From assembly GCF_031143425.1 (NCBI RefSeq), contig NC_090444.1, forward strand, positions 1,534,924,782 to 1,534,988,781: a DNA stretch of 64,000 bases, in the 5' to 3' direction. The translations under genes were made by a program, and so were the position numbers. Shown here piece by piece: positions 45,759 through 56,745 of the stretch; position 1 is the stretch's first letter; the number at the start of each line of letters is the position of its first letter. A model generated the notes under the pieces. That model was not told where the DNA came from. It made no database searches and worked only from the letters and a program-made list of their open reading frames with translations. This DNA is from Pleurodeles waltl. Lineage: Eukaryota > Chordata > Amphibia > Caudata > Salamandridae.

Positions 45759-46869
45759 TATGTCCTGTTTGGGAGCTTTTAAAGGTTGTTACCAACCCTC
45801 CTTCACAAGTGTTAGTGGACCTCTTACAGGGTGCCCAAATAGGAGTTCAAAGGGGCTGAAGCCCACTCCTTTTTGGGGTACCTCCCTGTAAGCAAAAAGG
45901 AGGCAAGGTAACAGGACATCCCATCTTCTCCTGAGTTTTTCAGGGAGTCCCATTATCATACCTTTGAGAGTTTTTTTAAACTCTCTACCAGACCATTAGT
46001 CTGTGGATGATAAGGAGTGGTTAATTTGTATGTTACACCACATTCCTTCCACATAGCTTTCAAGTATGCAGACATACAGTTGCTACCCCTGTCTGATACA
46101 ACCTCTTTTGGGAAACCCACCCTGGAAATTATTCCCAGAGGGCCTTTGCCACTGCAGGAGCTGTAGTGGTCCTTAGAGGAATTGCTTCAGGATATCTTGT
46201 GGCATGGTCCACAACCACCAAGATAAACCTATTGCCTGAAGCAGTAGGAGGGTCAAGGGGGCCAACTATGTCAACCCCTACCCTTTCAAAGGGGACCCCA
46301 ACCACAGGTAGTGGAATAAGGGGAGCCTTTGGTGTGCCACCAGTCTTACCACTGGCTTGGCAGGTCACACAAGACTTGCAAAAATCTTTAGTGTCCTCTG
46401 ACATCCTAGGCCATTGAAACAGGGGGACAAGCCTTTCCCATGTTTTTATCTGGCCCAAATGCCCAGCCAAAGGAATGTCATGTGCCAGAGTTAGGAGGAA
46501 CTCTCTGTACTGCAGGGGAATGACCAATCTCCTGGCTGCTCCCGGTTTTGGATCCCTTGCCTCTGTTTACAAGAGGTTGTCCTCCCAGTAAACTCTATGT
46601 GAGTCACTGACATCCCCATTTTGCTGTTTGACAGCTTGCTGTCTGAGACCCTCTAATGTGGGACAGGATTGCTGTGCCACACTCAGCTCTTCCCTGGCAG
46701 GCCCCCCTCCACCCAAAAGCTCAGCAGTGTCTGCTGCCAGCTCATCTGGTGAAGGTTCTGCACAGGGAGGAAATTCTTCTTCCTCAGAAGGAGAATCATC
46801 TGTAGAGGGAGGGATAGTGGGTAGGGATTTACCCTTGCTACCCCTAGCTTTAGGGAGCACTTGGTCCAT
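45759..46869 (-). pseudogene. Gmr1-type integrase, zinc-binding and catalytic core
   Basis: A linker rich in Glu and Pro (46869-46567) precedes a TAA at 46567-46569. The zinc-binding part follows: LTLAHDIPLAGHLGQIKTWE, FQWPRMSEDTKDFCKSC, CQASGKTGG. The core has VGVDIVGPLDPP (Asp), VVVDHATRYPEAIPL, VVSDRGSNC (Asp) and PYHPQTNGLVE (Glu). All three catalytic acidic residues are present, but the latter two lie after a one-base deletion near 46135. Later stops occur around 45960. It would insert the cDNA into the genome. Confidence 0.85.
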
Positions 46870-47149
46870 TGTTCCAGGATCCTAGTTACCCTGTCCTTTT
46901 TGCTTTTTGGCCTGAGCCCTTGTCAAAGCAAAAACATGCCCAGGAATGCCCAGCATTGCTGCATGAGCCTCCAACTCCACTTCTGCCCAAGCTGATGTCT
47001 CTAAATCGTTCCCTAGTAGACAGTCTACAGGTAAATCTGAGGCCACCACAACTTTCTTTGGACCAGTAACCCCCCCAGTTGAGATTCACAACAGCCATGG
47101 GGTGGCTAAGAGTGTTGTTATGAGCAAGTAGGCGTTGTTCAGGGTGTGT
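46870..47149 (-). pseudogene. Protease-integrase linker segment of the Gmr1-type element
   Basis: The - strand reads HPEQRLLAHNNTLSHPMAVV and NLNWGG. After a one-base shift it continues GPKKVVVASDLPVDCLLGND, then a Lys-rich end and a TAG before MDQVL. This is the C-terminal half of the protease region, separated from the DTG half by the insertion at about 47150-48440. Confidence 0.6.
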
Positions 47150-47564
47150 CAGGATACTTCAATTCGATTTCCTCAGAAGCAGAAGATAACTCCTCAGTCC
47201 CGACCCGAGCTACTCACAACGAATATTAATCCTTTGTGCTGAGTACCCCGGAGGGGGAAAGGGGAATGGGATGGTAGAGAGACTGCCACAGAGATGATGA
47301 ACGCCAGTACTCAGTCTGCCTCTTCACATCTAAGATTGGATACAGCACCTGCAAGAGTCAGTCGCAATTACTAGGGACATACAACATAAGTTTTTCACTT
47401 TCTACTCTCAACACTTAATTCTCTTTAATTCTATTATTTCTTCACTCACCCTGAGTTCTCTGTAGCCTTGCTATTCTCTATAAATGATAGCTCTTCTTAA
47501 AAAAATGCTTATTACTGATTCTGGAAGAACTTCTCAACCTTTGTTAGAGATTGGTTTTATGTTG

Positions 47565-47600
<36 letters not shown>

Positions 47601-48440
47601 TGTGATAATGCGTTCTTCAAATCAGCTGATGTTATTTAATTTCTCCTGTCTTATTGCGACTTCTGTCAATACTTGTAATTGTAAATGCTTGTTTATTAAA
47701 GTTCGTTTCTCCTTTCTTACTTCGACATTTGTTGATAACTTGTATTTGTAAATGCTTGTTTATTACAGTTAGTTTCTCCTTCCTTACTTCGACATCTGTC
47801 GATAACTTGTAGTTGTAAATGCTTGTGTATTTAAGTTCGTTTCTCTTTTAAACTCTATTTTGGTTTATTACCATTGAATTTGTAAATGCTTATTTGTTAA
47901 CAGTTCGTTTCTCCTTTAAACTTGGCCTTTGTTTATAACCTTGACATTTGTAGATACTTGCTCTTTTAAAGTTCGTTTTTTCTTTGACTTTAATATCTTA
48001 AACAAGAACCTTGTAAACATAAGGTTAATTCATACATTAACTCTGTAGCCTTGCCGACTTCCACGGGAACGGTCTACTATCAAACTCTTCAAATAAACCT
48101 TGACAATATTTATCCGTTTTCTGTAATATAATCTTCAAATGTAATTTTTCCTCACAGGAGTTTCTGTTCTGAAGCGCGCTCTCTCTCCACACAGCTGATT
48201 CCTGTCAGACCTCAGTTGAAGTGCAAGGCTTCCAGCTGGAGAGCTCGTAACCTAGCAACCAACCGATTGCAAGACTAGAACTGTAACTAACCTTCAGGAC
48301 TCACAGCGACCATCTTGGATCTTCTCTTCTTGATTCTTCCTTTGAAATAAGCGCAAGATTACTCTGCAAACCTTCTTCCAGTTTGGGCTTTGCTGTCTCC
48401 ACTGAGGATATCTCTTTGCTTTTCTCATGCACTTCTTTGA
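47150..48440. mobile_element. Insertion inside the Gmr1-type element (unclassified)
   Basis: It splits the protease coding region. It includes a (TA)n run (47566-47597), a ~67-bp tandem array (47635-47985) and AT-rich sequence. GC-balanced ends flank it (CCGACCCGAGCTACTCACAA on one side, GAGCTCGTAACCTAGCAACC on the other). I see no transposase, RT or clear terminal repeats. Exact borders are uncertain by tens of bases. Confidence 0.55.
47635..47985. repeat. ~67-bp tandem repeat, five units
   Basis: Units begin TTCGTTTCTCCTTT or a close variant at 47702, 47769, 47836, 47904 and 47972 (spacing 67, 67, 68, 68), with a degenerate unit before. Each contains TTGTAAATGCTTGTTTATTA or a variant. Similarity decreases outward, as in an ageing tandem array. 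Confidence 0.9.
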
Positions 48441-48635
48441 TTTGACTTGGCAAGTTTGTGTGGTCATGACAGGGTGTACCAGTTTCTCTATTACCATGGT
48501 AACACTGGCACCTGTGTCCCTGTAGGACTGAACCTCAACACCATTTATTAGGGGAAGTTGCTTGTACTTATCCATATTAAGGGGACAAGCAACCAAGGTA
48601 GCCAAATCAATGGCACTTTCAGAGACTAACACAAC
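48294..48635 (-). pseudogene. Gmr1-type protease, N-terminal (DTG) half
   Basis: It is in frame with gag after a TAG at 48636-48638. GVEVQSYRDTGASVTMVIEK carries the D-T-G-A-S active-site motif. The sequence leaves the family pattern after VIEKLVHP, where the insertion begins, and then reads a Lys-rich tail to TGA at 48294-48296. Confidence 0.7.
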
Positions 48636-50149
48636 CTATGTGGTCTCCCTAACAAGACCAACCCCAACTAAGTTACCAAAAGTGAGCCCAGCTACTCCCT
48701 TGGATTGGCTATTAGTAGGTTTGCTCCCACCACCACTGCTATTACTAGGGGCACTATAATTTGCAGTAGGGGTTGTGGTAGTGGGAGGTTTGGTGTTTTT
48801 CTTTGGACAACTGGCATCAGTTGTCCAATGGCCTTTGACTTTACACAAATAACACCAAGGCTTTTTAAGTTCATTATTGGAAAAGGATTTGGACCCACTA
48901 CCCCCATCAGAGGACTTTTGTGGGCCTGATGAAGACTCAGTTTTAGTTTTGTCCCCACCCTTGTCAGAAGACTTACCAGCCTTCTTCTTGTCATCCTTGT
49001 CACTCCCTGTATGAACTTTTCTGTTCACTCTTGTTCTGACCCATTTGTCTGCCTTCTTTCCCAATTCTTGGGGAGAGGTCAGATCTGAGTCCACTAGATA
49101 TTGGTGTAACAAGTCAGACACACAGTTATTCAGAATATGCTCTCTCAGAATAAGATTATACAGGCTTTCATAGTCAGACACTTTACTGCCATGTAACCAC
49201 CCCTCCAAGGCCTTCACTGAACAGTCAACAAAGTCTATCCAGTCTTGTGAGGACTCTTTTCTGGTGTCTCTGAACTTAATCCTTTATTGTTCAGTGGTTA
49301 AGCCAAATCCATCCAAGAGTGCATCCTTCAAAACTGCTAAATTGTTAGCATCACTTTCTCTAACAGTAAGGAGCCTATCCCTACCCTTTCCATTGAAAGA
49401 TAGCCACAATATAGCAGCCCACTGCCTTTGAGGGACCCCCTGTACCATACAGGCCCTCTCAAGTGCAGCAAACCACTTGTTGATGTCATCCCCCACCTTG
49501 TAAGGGTGGACTATCTTGTGCAGATTCCTGGAATCATGCTCTCTAACAGGATTACTATCAGGAATACTGCTGTTGCTGCCACCATGGGGTCCTAACACCA
49601 ATCTCTGTCTCTCCTTCTCCAGGTCTAGGGATTCCCTATCTAGAGCCAGCTGTTGCTGTTTAAGCTTCAGTTTGGTCTCTTCCACTCTCAACCTTTTGAG
49701 TTCCCTTTCTAACATGTTGTCTTCAGGGTGGGTGGGTTGGGAATGCTTGGACACAGAACATAAATTGGAAACAACAGAGGGAGATCTGTCCCTAACTGAC
49801 TGGACTCTAATAACCTGGCCTCCAGGAATAAAGACCCCCCTACTATGCTGGGAATCTCTATTACTACCAGCATTACTAGGTGGCCTGCTAACGGGCAGAT
49901 TTGGAACAGAACCCTCCCCACCTCCCTCAAGGAGATCCCCTGAGTCAGAATGGGAGCCATCTATTAACTTCTCATTTGAAGTGCCTGCTTGGAACTCATC
50001 CTTCACAATAAGCATGTTATATAGAAACTTTTCTGTGGGTTCTTTCCTATCACTAAACCTCTATCTAAGCAGAGACTCCTTAGGCTCTTGTAATTCAAAT
50101 TGCCATAGGTAGTATTGGCCATTTTAAGAGCAGACTGTACATCAGACAT
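48636..50149 (-). pseudogene. Gmr1-type gag with SCAN-like capsid segment and zinc knuckle
   Basis: The probable start is ATG at 50149 (MSDVQSALKMANTTYG). A frameshift near 50030 leads into the long frame from 50015. Residues ~100-140 of that frame are a heptad-rich Glu/Lys/Leu coiled coil. A capsid-like part follows: WFAALERACMVQGVPQRQWA and LSFNGKGRDRL, ending TTEQ at a TAA (49284-49286). In frame after it come RIKFRDTRKESSQDWIDFV, KALEGWLHGS, LILREHILNN and ADKWVRTR, the pattern from which the vertebrate SCAN domain derives. The knuckle WCYLCKVKGHWTTDASC has C-x2-C-x4-H-x6-C, two residues longer than usual. Gag would coat the RNA in a capsid. Confidence 0.85.
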
Positions 50150-50401
50150 GATAGAAAAAGGTTTAGAGACAGTGAGAAGGAAGAAAAAGTTTCAGAACTT
50201 TTTAAAGAACAGAGAAAAAAACTTTTTTTTACTTTGGAAAACTTTTAGGACTTTAGAGAAACTTTTCAGAACTTTGTAAAAAGTCTGAGAGAAGAAAAGC
50301 AGAACTTTTTGGTTAGGTGTACATACACTGAACTTGTTTTGTATATTATTCTCTTATGAAAAGTACACAATGAAAAAGTGGTAAGTAGTTACAAGTACTT
50401 A

Positions 50402-50420
50402 TCCCACCGCTGCACAACCA
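50402..50420 (-). promoter_or_regulatory. Primer-binding site, tRNA-Leu-like
   Basis: Immediately inside the 5' LTR, the + strand reads TCCCACCGCTGCACAACCA. This closely matches the 3' end of vertebrate tRNA-Leu (CCCACCGCTGCCACCA) apart from a two-base indel. On the - strand (element sense) it is TGG followed by the acceptor-stem complement, one or two bases after the LTR end, as expected for minus-strand priming. Confidence 0.65.
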
Positions 50421-50421
50421 A

Positions 50422-53314
50422 TGTAGGAGGCTGGCCTGGCTTGTAGTGGGTATCAGAGGTACTTACACCTTGTGCCAGGTCCAGTTATCCCTTATTAGTG
50501 TAGAAGAGATGTTTCTAGCAGCTTAGGCTGATAGAAGGTAGCTATGGCAAAGCACCTTAGGCTCTCTGGTGTCATATGCACAATATCATAAGAAAACACA
50601 TTACACAGAATTACTAAAAATAAAGGTACTTTATTTTTATGACAATATGCCAAAAGTATATCAGTGAGTACCCTCACTATGAGGATAAGATATATGTACA
50701 CAAACCAAAATTATACAGGTAATAGCAAAAGGAAGTAATGCAAGCAATGTAAAGTTACAGTAGATTGCAATAGGAGCACGTAGGTATAGGGGCAACACAA
50801 AGCATATACTCCAAAAGTGGAATGCGAACCACAAATTGACCCCAAACCTATGTGAGCTTATAGAGGGTCGCTGGGACTGTAAGAAAACAGTGAGGGTTAG
50901 AAAAATAGCCCACCCTAAGACCCTGAAAGGTAGGTGTAAAGTGCACCTACTACCCCCAGAGAGCACAGAAGTCGTGATAGGGGGATTCTGCAGGAAGAAC
51001 AAACACCAGCAATGCAACAAAAGTGGATTCCTGGGCCTGAGTACCTGTAAGACAAGGGGCCAAGTCCAATAGTCACGACAGTGTCGAGAGTGGGCAGGAC
51101 CCCAGGAAATGCCAGCTGAGGGTGCAAGGAAGCTGCCACCAGTTGGAAGAAGCTTGGAGTTCTGCAAGAAAGAAGAGGACTAGGAACTTCTCCTTTGGAG
51201 GATGGATGGCCCACGTCGTGAAGAAGCTTGCAGATGTGGTCCCACGCAGAAGGACCGCAAACAAGCCTTGCTAGCTGCAAGGGTTGCAGTTAGGGTTTTT
51301 GGGTGCTGCTGTGGCCCAGGAGGGACCAGGATGTCACCACTTGGATGAGGAGACAGAGGAGGTGCCCAGCAACATAGGGAGCCCTCACAGAAGCGGGCAG
51401 CACCCGCAGAAGTGCCTGAACAGGCACTTAGAAGAAAAGTGAACTGGAGTCCACCCGAAGTCAAAAGGGAGTCCCACGACACCGGAGGACAACTCAGAAG
51501 GTTGTGCACTGCAGGTTAGAGTGTCGGGGACCCAGGCTTGGCTGTGCATGAAGGAAATCCTGGAAGAGTGCACAGGAGCCGGAGTAGCTGCAAATCACGC
51601 AGTACCCAGCAATGCATTCTAGCGTGGGGAGGCAAGGACTTACCTCCACCAAACTTGGACTGAAGAGTCACTGGACTGTGAGAGTCACTTGGACAGAGTT
51701 GCTGAGTTCCAGGGACCACTCTCGTCGTGCTGAGAGGGGACCCAGAGGACCGGTGATGCAGTCTTTTGTTGCCTGCGGTTGCAGGGGGAAGATTCCGTCG
51801 ACCCACGGGAGATTTCTTCAGAGCTCCTGGTGCAGAGAGGAGGCAGGCTACCCCCAGAGCATGCACCACATGGAAACAGTCGAGAAAGCCGACAGGATGA
51901 GGTGATACAAGGTTGCTAGTAGTCGTCTTGCTACTTTGTTGCGGTTTTGCAGGCGTCCTGAGCAGTCAGCGGTCGATCCTTTGGCAGAAGGTGAAGAGGG
52001 AGATGCAGATGAACTCTGGTGAGCTCTTACATTCGTTATCTGGTGAGATCCCCAAAGCAGAGACCCTAAATAGCCACAAAAGGAGGTTTGGCTACCTAGG
52101 AAGGAGGATTGGCTCCCAAGAGAGGTAAGAGCCGATCAGAAGGAGCCTCTGACGTCACCTGCTGGCACTGGCCACTCAGAGCAGTCCAGTGTGCCACAGA
52201 CACCTCTGTTTCCAAGATCGCAGAGGTCTGGGACACACTGGAGGAGCTCTGGGCACCTCCCCTGGGAGGTGCAGGTCAGGGGAGTGGTCACTCCCCTTTC
52301 CTTTGTCCAGTTTCGTGCCAGAGCAGGGCTGGGGGATCCCTGAACTGGTGTAGACTGGCTTATGCAGAGATGTGCACCATCTGTGCCCATCAAAGCACTT
52401 CCAGAGGCTGGGGGAGGCTACTCCTCCCCAGCCCTCACACCTATTTCCAAAGGGAGAGGGTGTTACACCCTCTCTCAGAGGAAGTCCTTTGTTCTGCCTT
52501 CCTGGGCCAGGGCTGCCTGGACCCCAGGAGGGCAGAAACCTGTCTGAGGGGTTGGCAGCAGCAGCAGCTGCAGTGGAGACCCCGGAAAGACAGTTTGGCA
52601 GTACCCGGGTTCTGTGCTAGAGACCCGGGGGATCATGTTACATGGCCATGTTCGGAGTTACCATTGTGACGCTATACATAGGTAGTGACCTATGTACAGT
52701 GCACGCGTGTAATGGTGTCCCCGCACTCACAAAGTCCGGGGAATTTGCCCTGAACAATGTGGGGGCACCTTGGCAAGGGCCAGGGTCCCCACACACTAAG
52801 TAACTTGGCACCCAACCTTCACCAGGTGAAGGTTAAACATATAGGTGACTTATAAGTTACTTAAGTGCAGTGGTAAATGGCTGTGAAATAACGTGGACGT
52901 TATTTCACTCAGGCTGCACTGGCAGACCTGTGTAAGAATTGTCAGAGCTCCCTATGGGTGGCAAAAGAAATGCTGCAGCCCATAGGGATCTCCTGGAACC
53001 CCAATACCCTGGGTACCTCAGTACCATATACTAGGGAATTATATGGGTGTACCAGTATGCCAATGTGAATTGGTAAATTTAGTCACTACCCTGTTAGTGA
53101 CAAATTTGGAAAGCAAAGAAAGCATAACCACTGAGGTTCTGGTTAGCAGAGCCTCAGTGAGACAGTTAGGCACCACACAGGGAACACATACAGGGCACAT
53201 ACTTATGAGCACTGGGGCCCTGCCTGGCAGGGTCCCAGTGACACATAGACTAAAACAACATATATACAGTGAAATATGGGGGTAACATGCCAGGCAAGAT
53301 GGTACTTTCCTACA
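50422..53314 (-). repeat. 5' LTR of the Gmr1-type element, complete (2893 bp)
   Basis: On the - strand it opens TGTAGGAAAGTACC and closes GCCAGCCTCCTACA, with 7-bp terminal inverted repeats. The TACTAAAAATAAAGGTACTT box has AATAAA on one strand and could serve in polyadenylation. The length is large for Ty3/gypsy LTRs. A 186-codon frame at 52109-52669 also occurs in the other LTR, but only because the LTRs are alike. Confidence 0.88.
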
Positions 53315-53319
53315 CCCCC

Positions 53320-56300
53320 CTGCAAAAGTACATAAAAGGGGTCCCGCTCCCCTGCCCATCACCCACCACTTTTGCTGAGGGGGCCTCTTGGAACTCAACT
53401 GTGCCCCCCACCCCCACCCTGCAATGCAGGGGCTGCAGAGGCTTATTGTACGCCACTGCACCAAAAAGGTGCTGTGAAAATTAGATGTGAGCAAAAGTGA
53501 TCAACATAGTGCATGGCACAGAATCTAGAATGCTTTGGCTAAATTCCTGGTTTTAGTTTGAAGCTACAAATGGCACTAAAATCCACCAAAGGTAAGTAGG
53601 CCTTACGAGAGAAAACATTCAAACACTGCTGAAGATAGGTTTCACTGCTCTGCAGTGCTGTTCCACATTCCGCCTCCAAATCAGGCAGATAGATTTACAT
53701 AATTAGCGACAGTTTTAAAATAAACAATAATGCCATCCAAACGAAATTATGTTTTTGTTTTTTTCACTAAAGAGGTCAATGTGACCTTGTTATAGAAGGC
53801 ACAGCAGGGAAACAGTCTAAGATTAGTCTGGTTGTATTGTATGTGGCTAAGAATGTCATTAAAACATTGTGTTTCTTTTGTCCATTCGCTTCTCACATCC
53901 TTGTTTGCTTGGTGCGGGGTATAAAAGAAACAGCGTATAAAAGCATGTTTGTACATGTCATCTATTTCCTTGGTTACAATGTGGCGAATTTGGGAGAATT
54001 CGCATCACAACGTATGCCACATATCTTTCTACTTGTCAACTGCCACGCTCCTCCAATCAATGCTGGCCTTGCCCCACATGTAGACGAAATCAAGTGAGAG
54101 CAAAAAGACTGTGCAATTCCAGGGCAGCTGAAGTTCACTTCAACACCTGCTCTCCAACAAACAAGGAGATTCTTTCTTCAAGGGAACGGAGGTTGAAATA
54201 AGGGGTGATGGGAATGTGATCACTGTAATGATTGGCACAGATTCCAGAAAGTTATGCCGCTCATTTAACACCCAGTCGGAATCGTCTCTCCTTTACGAAA
54301 ATTCCATCAACCTCTTACGCTTTGATAAATTTTAATGTGAACTAAGTGTGATCAAAATGGAGCTAATGTAAGGTCACAATCTGCCCAAACCCACTTTCCT
54401 TTGAATAATCCCGTGCACGACGAAAACTGTGGATAAAATTAAGTGTGCACAAACCCTGGTCTATGCACACCAACGGAGATAACCATCTCTGTTAAAACTG
54501 CATTACTGTTCTTTTTCATGCTAGGAAATAGCACGTTGCTGTTCACTAAAAAACTCTGTATAAAATGCTCTTGTATGAATATTTTTATTTTTATTTTTTG
54601 CACTGCATAATGGAATGAGCAACAACAATCATCATCCCAGTCTCCTCCCTCGCAAGATTTTCCTACATTGTGGAGAAGTGCAAAAGAGCAAAAGAGCAAA
54701 GCTTACTTAGCCAAGCTCACCTATTCAACCAGCACAGCTGCAGTGCAATTACCCTCCATCGGTGTTCGTAAACCATCCCAGAAGATCTTAATGTAAGATT
54801 ACATTGGAAAACGGAAAATCGTAATAAAAAGAATGCACTCTGCAATAGGAAGAGGCTCCTGCCAGAACTCTTTATCATGCTTCCATTGTATCATTTACCC
54901 TGAGTTGCACTAAAAAAAGTGTACATTTTCAAATTATCACCATTTCACAAACATCTGGCAGAAGGCCTGGACGTCATTTCACCAAAATGCCAGGGGTAGC
55001 GGAAAGTGACATCACACGCCCATTGGTCTTCCCTTTCATTCACGCACACACATGCTTACACATACCCACACATTCACACAATCTCTCTCATATAAAGACA
55101 CTCACCGGCAGGCACTCACACAACACTCTTTTAGAAGCAATTTTACAATACCTCAGCTGGTATAGAAGGCTATATTCCAGCTAACTGTGCTTCATTTTTT
55201 ATTACACTAATTGTGAATAAAGTAATATTAGTTACTATCAGTGTAATAAAATAAATTGCCGGAAAAGAAGTAATGTGGAGCCCCAACCGAGCTGCCCCTG
55301 TGTTCCTGGTACTGATTTTGCCACCTCTGAAGCCAGGGGTCGGAAAGACAGTGCCAGGGGTCCCGACCCCTGGCCACCCCTAAATGACGTCCATGATGAC
55401 GTCCATGGCAGAAGGTCTTCTGGTTCATGTTCAAGACTTAAAATGAGTGCGCCGCATGCCACGTTTATTGAGATTTCACTCAATCTCTTAAAACTTGACT
55501 CTCCAAGAGGGTCATTTTGCTGTGTACTAGAAACATGTTTAAAACTTGTAGTGAACGTTTTATTTTGAAAGGAAGATTAATGGAATAGGATAGTATACAA
55601 AGTTCATTAGAAGGTCAAACGAGCAGAACTGAAACATTGTTTAATATCCCATCAAAATATAAATTATGTGCAGATTCAGGAGGGGGGTAACACAAAGCAG
55701 CCATGATTCAGGTGACCTCACACGCTTCAGGGGCATTATTTTGTGTTACACCACTGTACAGAATACTAATAGCAACAAGAAATACACGAAAGAACTCAAA
55801 GCCAAAGTCTCCTATCGGTATGGTGTATTGGCGGATCAAATCATCTATAGTTGGCACATAAATCTCTCAAGTGGGTGTTGCACAGCTTCTCCAAAAGTCA
55901 AAATAGCTATGAAGTACCGATTCCAGTCAAATAGTACTTATGTGAAACTGGTAGAAAGCCAGAATCGAGTCAAAATGTATGCCATAATTTAATAGAGACT
56001 TCCCTGCCAACTAAAGAAAGGAGCATATTTGGCTTTCTACACAGCATAGAGGGTGTAGCAAAAAAATCATAAGGCCTGTGGAGTTTTGTTACTAGGAAGA
56101 TCAGATCTTGAGCTACTTAGGCAGTCAAACCAGGTGCTGGCTGAAAAAAGAGATTGCAGTGCAACAACTAGACATAGATGAAACCACAATAGTGTTTCCG
56201 AGGTGAGACACATCATAATACCGCTGCACCTACAGAGACTACTTTAAACATAAAGGAGCCACAACTACCCTATCCATAATGTTGAGAACCACCATCTTAT

Positions 56301-56329
56301 AAAATATGAAATGTGCCTTTGAAGATGGC
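53320..56329. other. No gene recognised
   Basis: This 3-kb non-coding stretch follows the 12-kb element. There is a CA/ACACTC-rich low-complexity patch at about 55040-55130 and a GGGGTCGG/CCGACCCC inverted repeat near 55336-55368. A frame at 55666-55992 is open but shows no family motif. Confidence 0.4.
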
Positions 56330-56745
56330 ATCGCTCAAATCACACAGCAAACAGTCACACCCCTCTTCCTCTGCCTATTTGCCCTGGTAACAGAACCCCT
56401 GGCGGAATGGATCGGGGGATGCCCAAATCTGGGGACAGATTTGAGATGATATATGGAGGATCGAACCTCCCTATACGCAGACATTGTCCTGTTATACATC
56501 CAGCACCTGAACTGATCGATCCTACATCTGATGCAATTGCTGGAACTCTATGGAGAAGCAGCCGGCCTGAGAGTAAACTGGGACAAGTCAATCATAATCC
56601 CATCATTGGGCTGTGTCATCAATATTACTCCTCTTTTCTAGAAAATCAAGGGACATCTGGCCAGGTGGAGCATTCTTCCCTTTATCACGATGGGGAGTAT
56701 CACACTCTTTAAAATGGTGGCAGTTCCACAATTGCTTTATGTCAG
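56330..56745 (+). pseudogene. L1-like ORF2 RT fragment (first block of a split LINE)
   Basis: The + strand in one frame, with stops, gives TPLFLCLFALVTEPLAEWI, then SLYADIVLLYIQ (the YADD motif has become YADI), then LYGEAAGLRVNWDKSIIIPS. After a shift it gives KIKGHLARWSILPF and LFKMVAVPQLLYV. This is the RT palm and thumb of an L1-type ORF2. The second active-site Asp is lost. The 5' border of the LINE is not resolved. Its continuation is at 58015. Confidence 0.75.

Larger units (their letters stand above)
41094..53314 (-). mobile_element. Gmr1-type Ty3/gypsy retrotransposon, 12.2 kb, near-complete
   Basis: Two long LTRs (41094-43843 and 50422-53314) flank gag, protease, integrase, RT and RNaseH on the - strand. 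Element ends are TGTAGGA and TCCTACA, and CCCCC stands on both sides (41089-41093, 53315-53319). Integrase precedes RT, and RNaseH directly precedes the purine tract and LTR. Among Ty3/gypsy elements this order is established for the Gmr1 group. A ~1.3-kb insertion interrupts it between protease and integrase. Stops and shifts in every gene make it non-autonomous now. Several stops look like CpG decay (CGA to TGA at 44496-44498). Confidence 0.85.

Noticed and set aside
47635..47985. Regularly spaced repeats resembling a CRISPR array
   Set aside because: Units are contiguous 67-68-bp degenerate tandem repeats without unique spacers, in a vertebrate transposon, with no cas genes.
55666..55992. 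108-codon open frame on the + strand
   Set aside because: It has no family motif, no splice or start context and no neighbour support. The length is within chance for the region.
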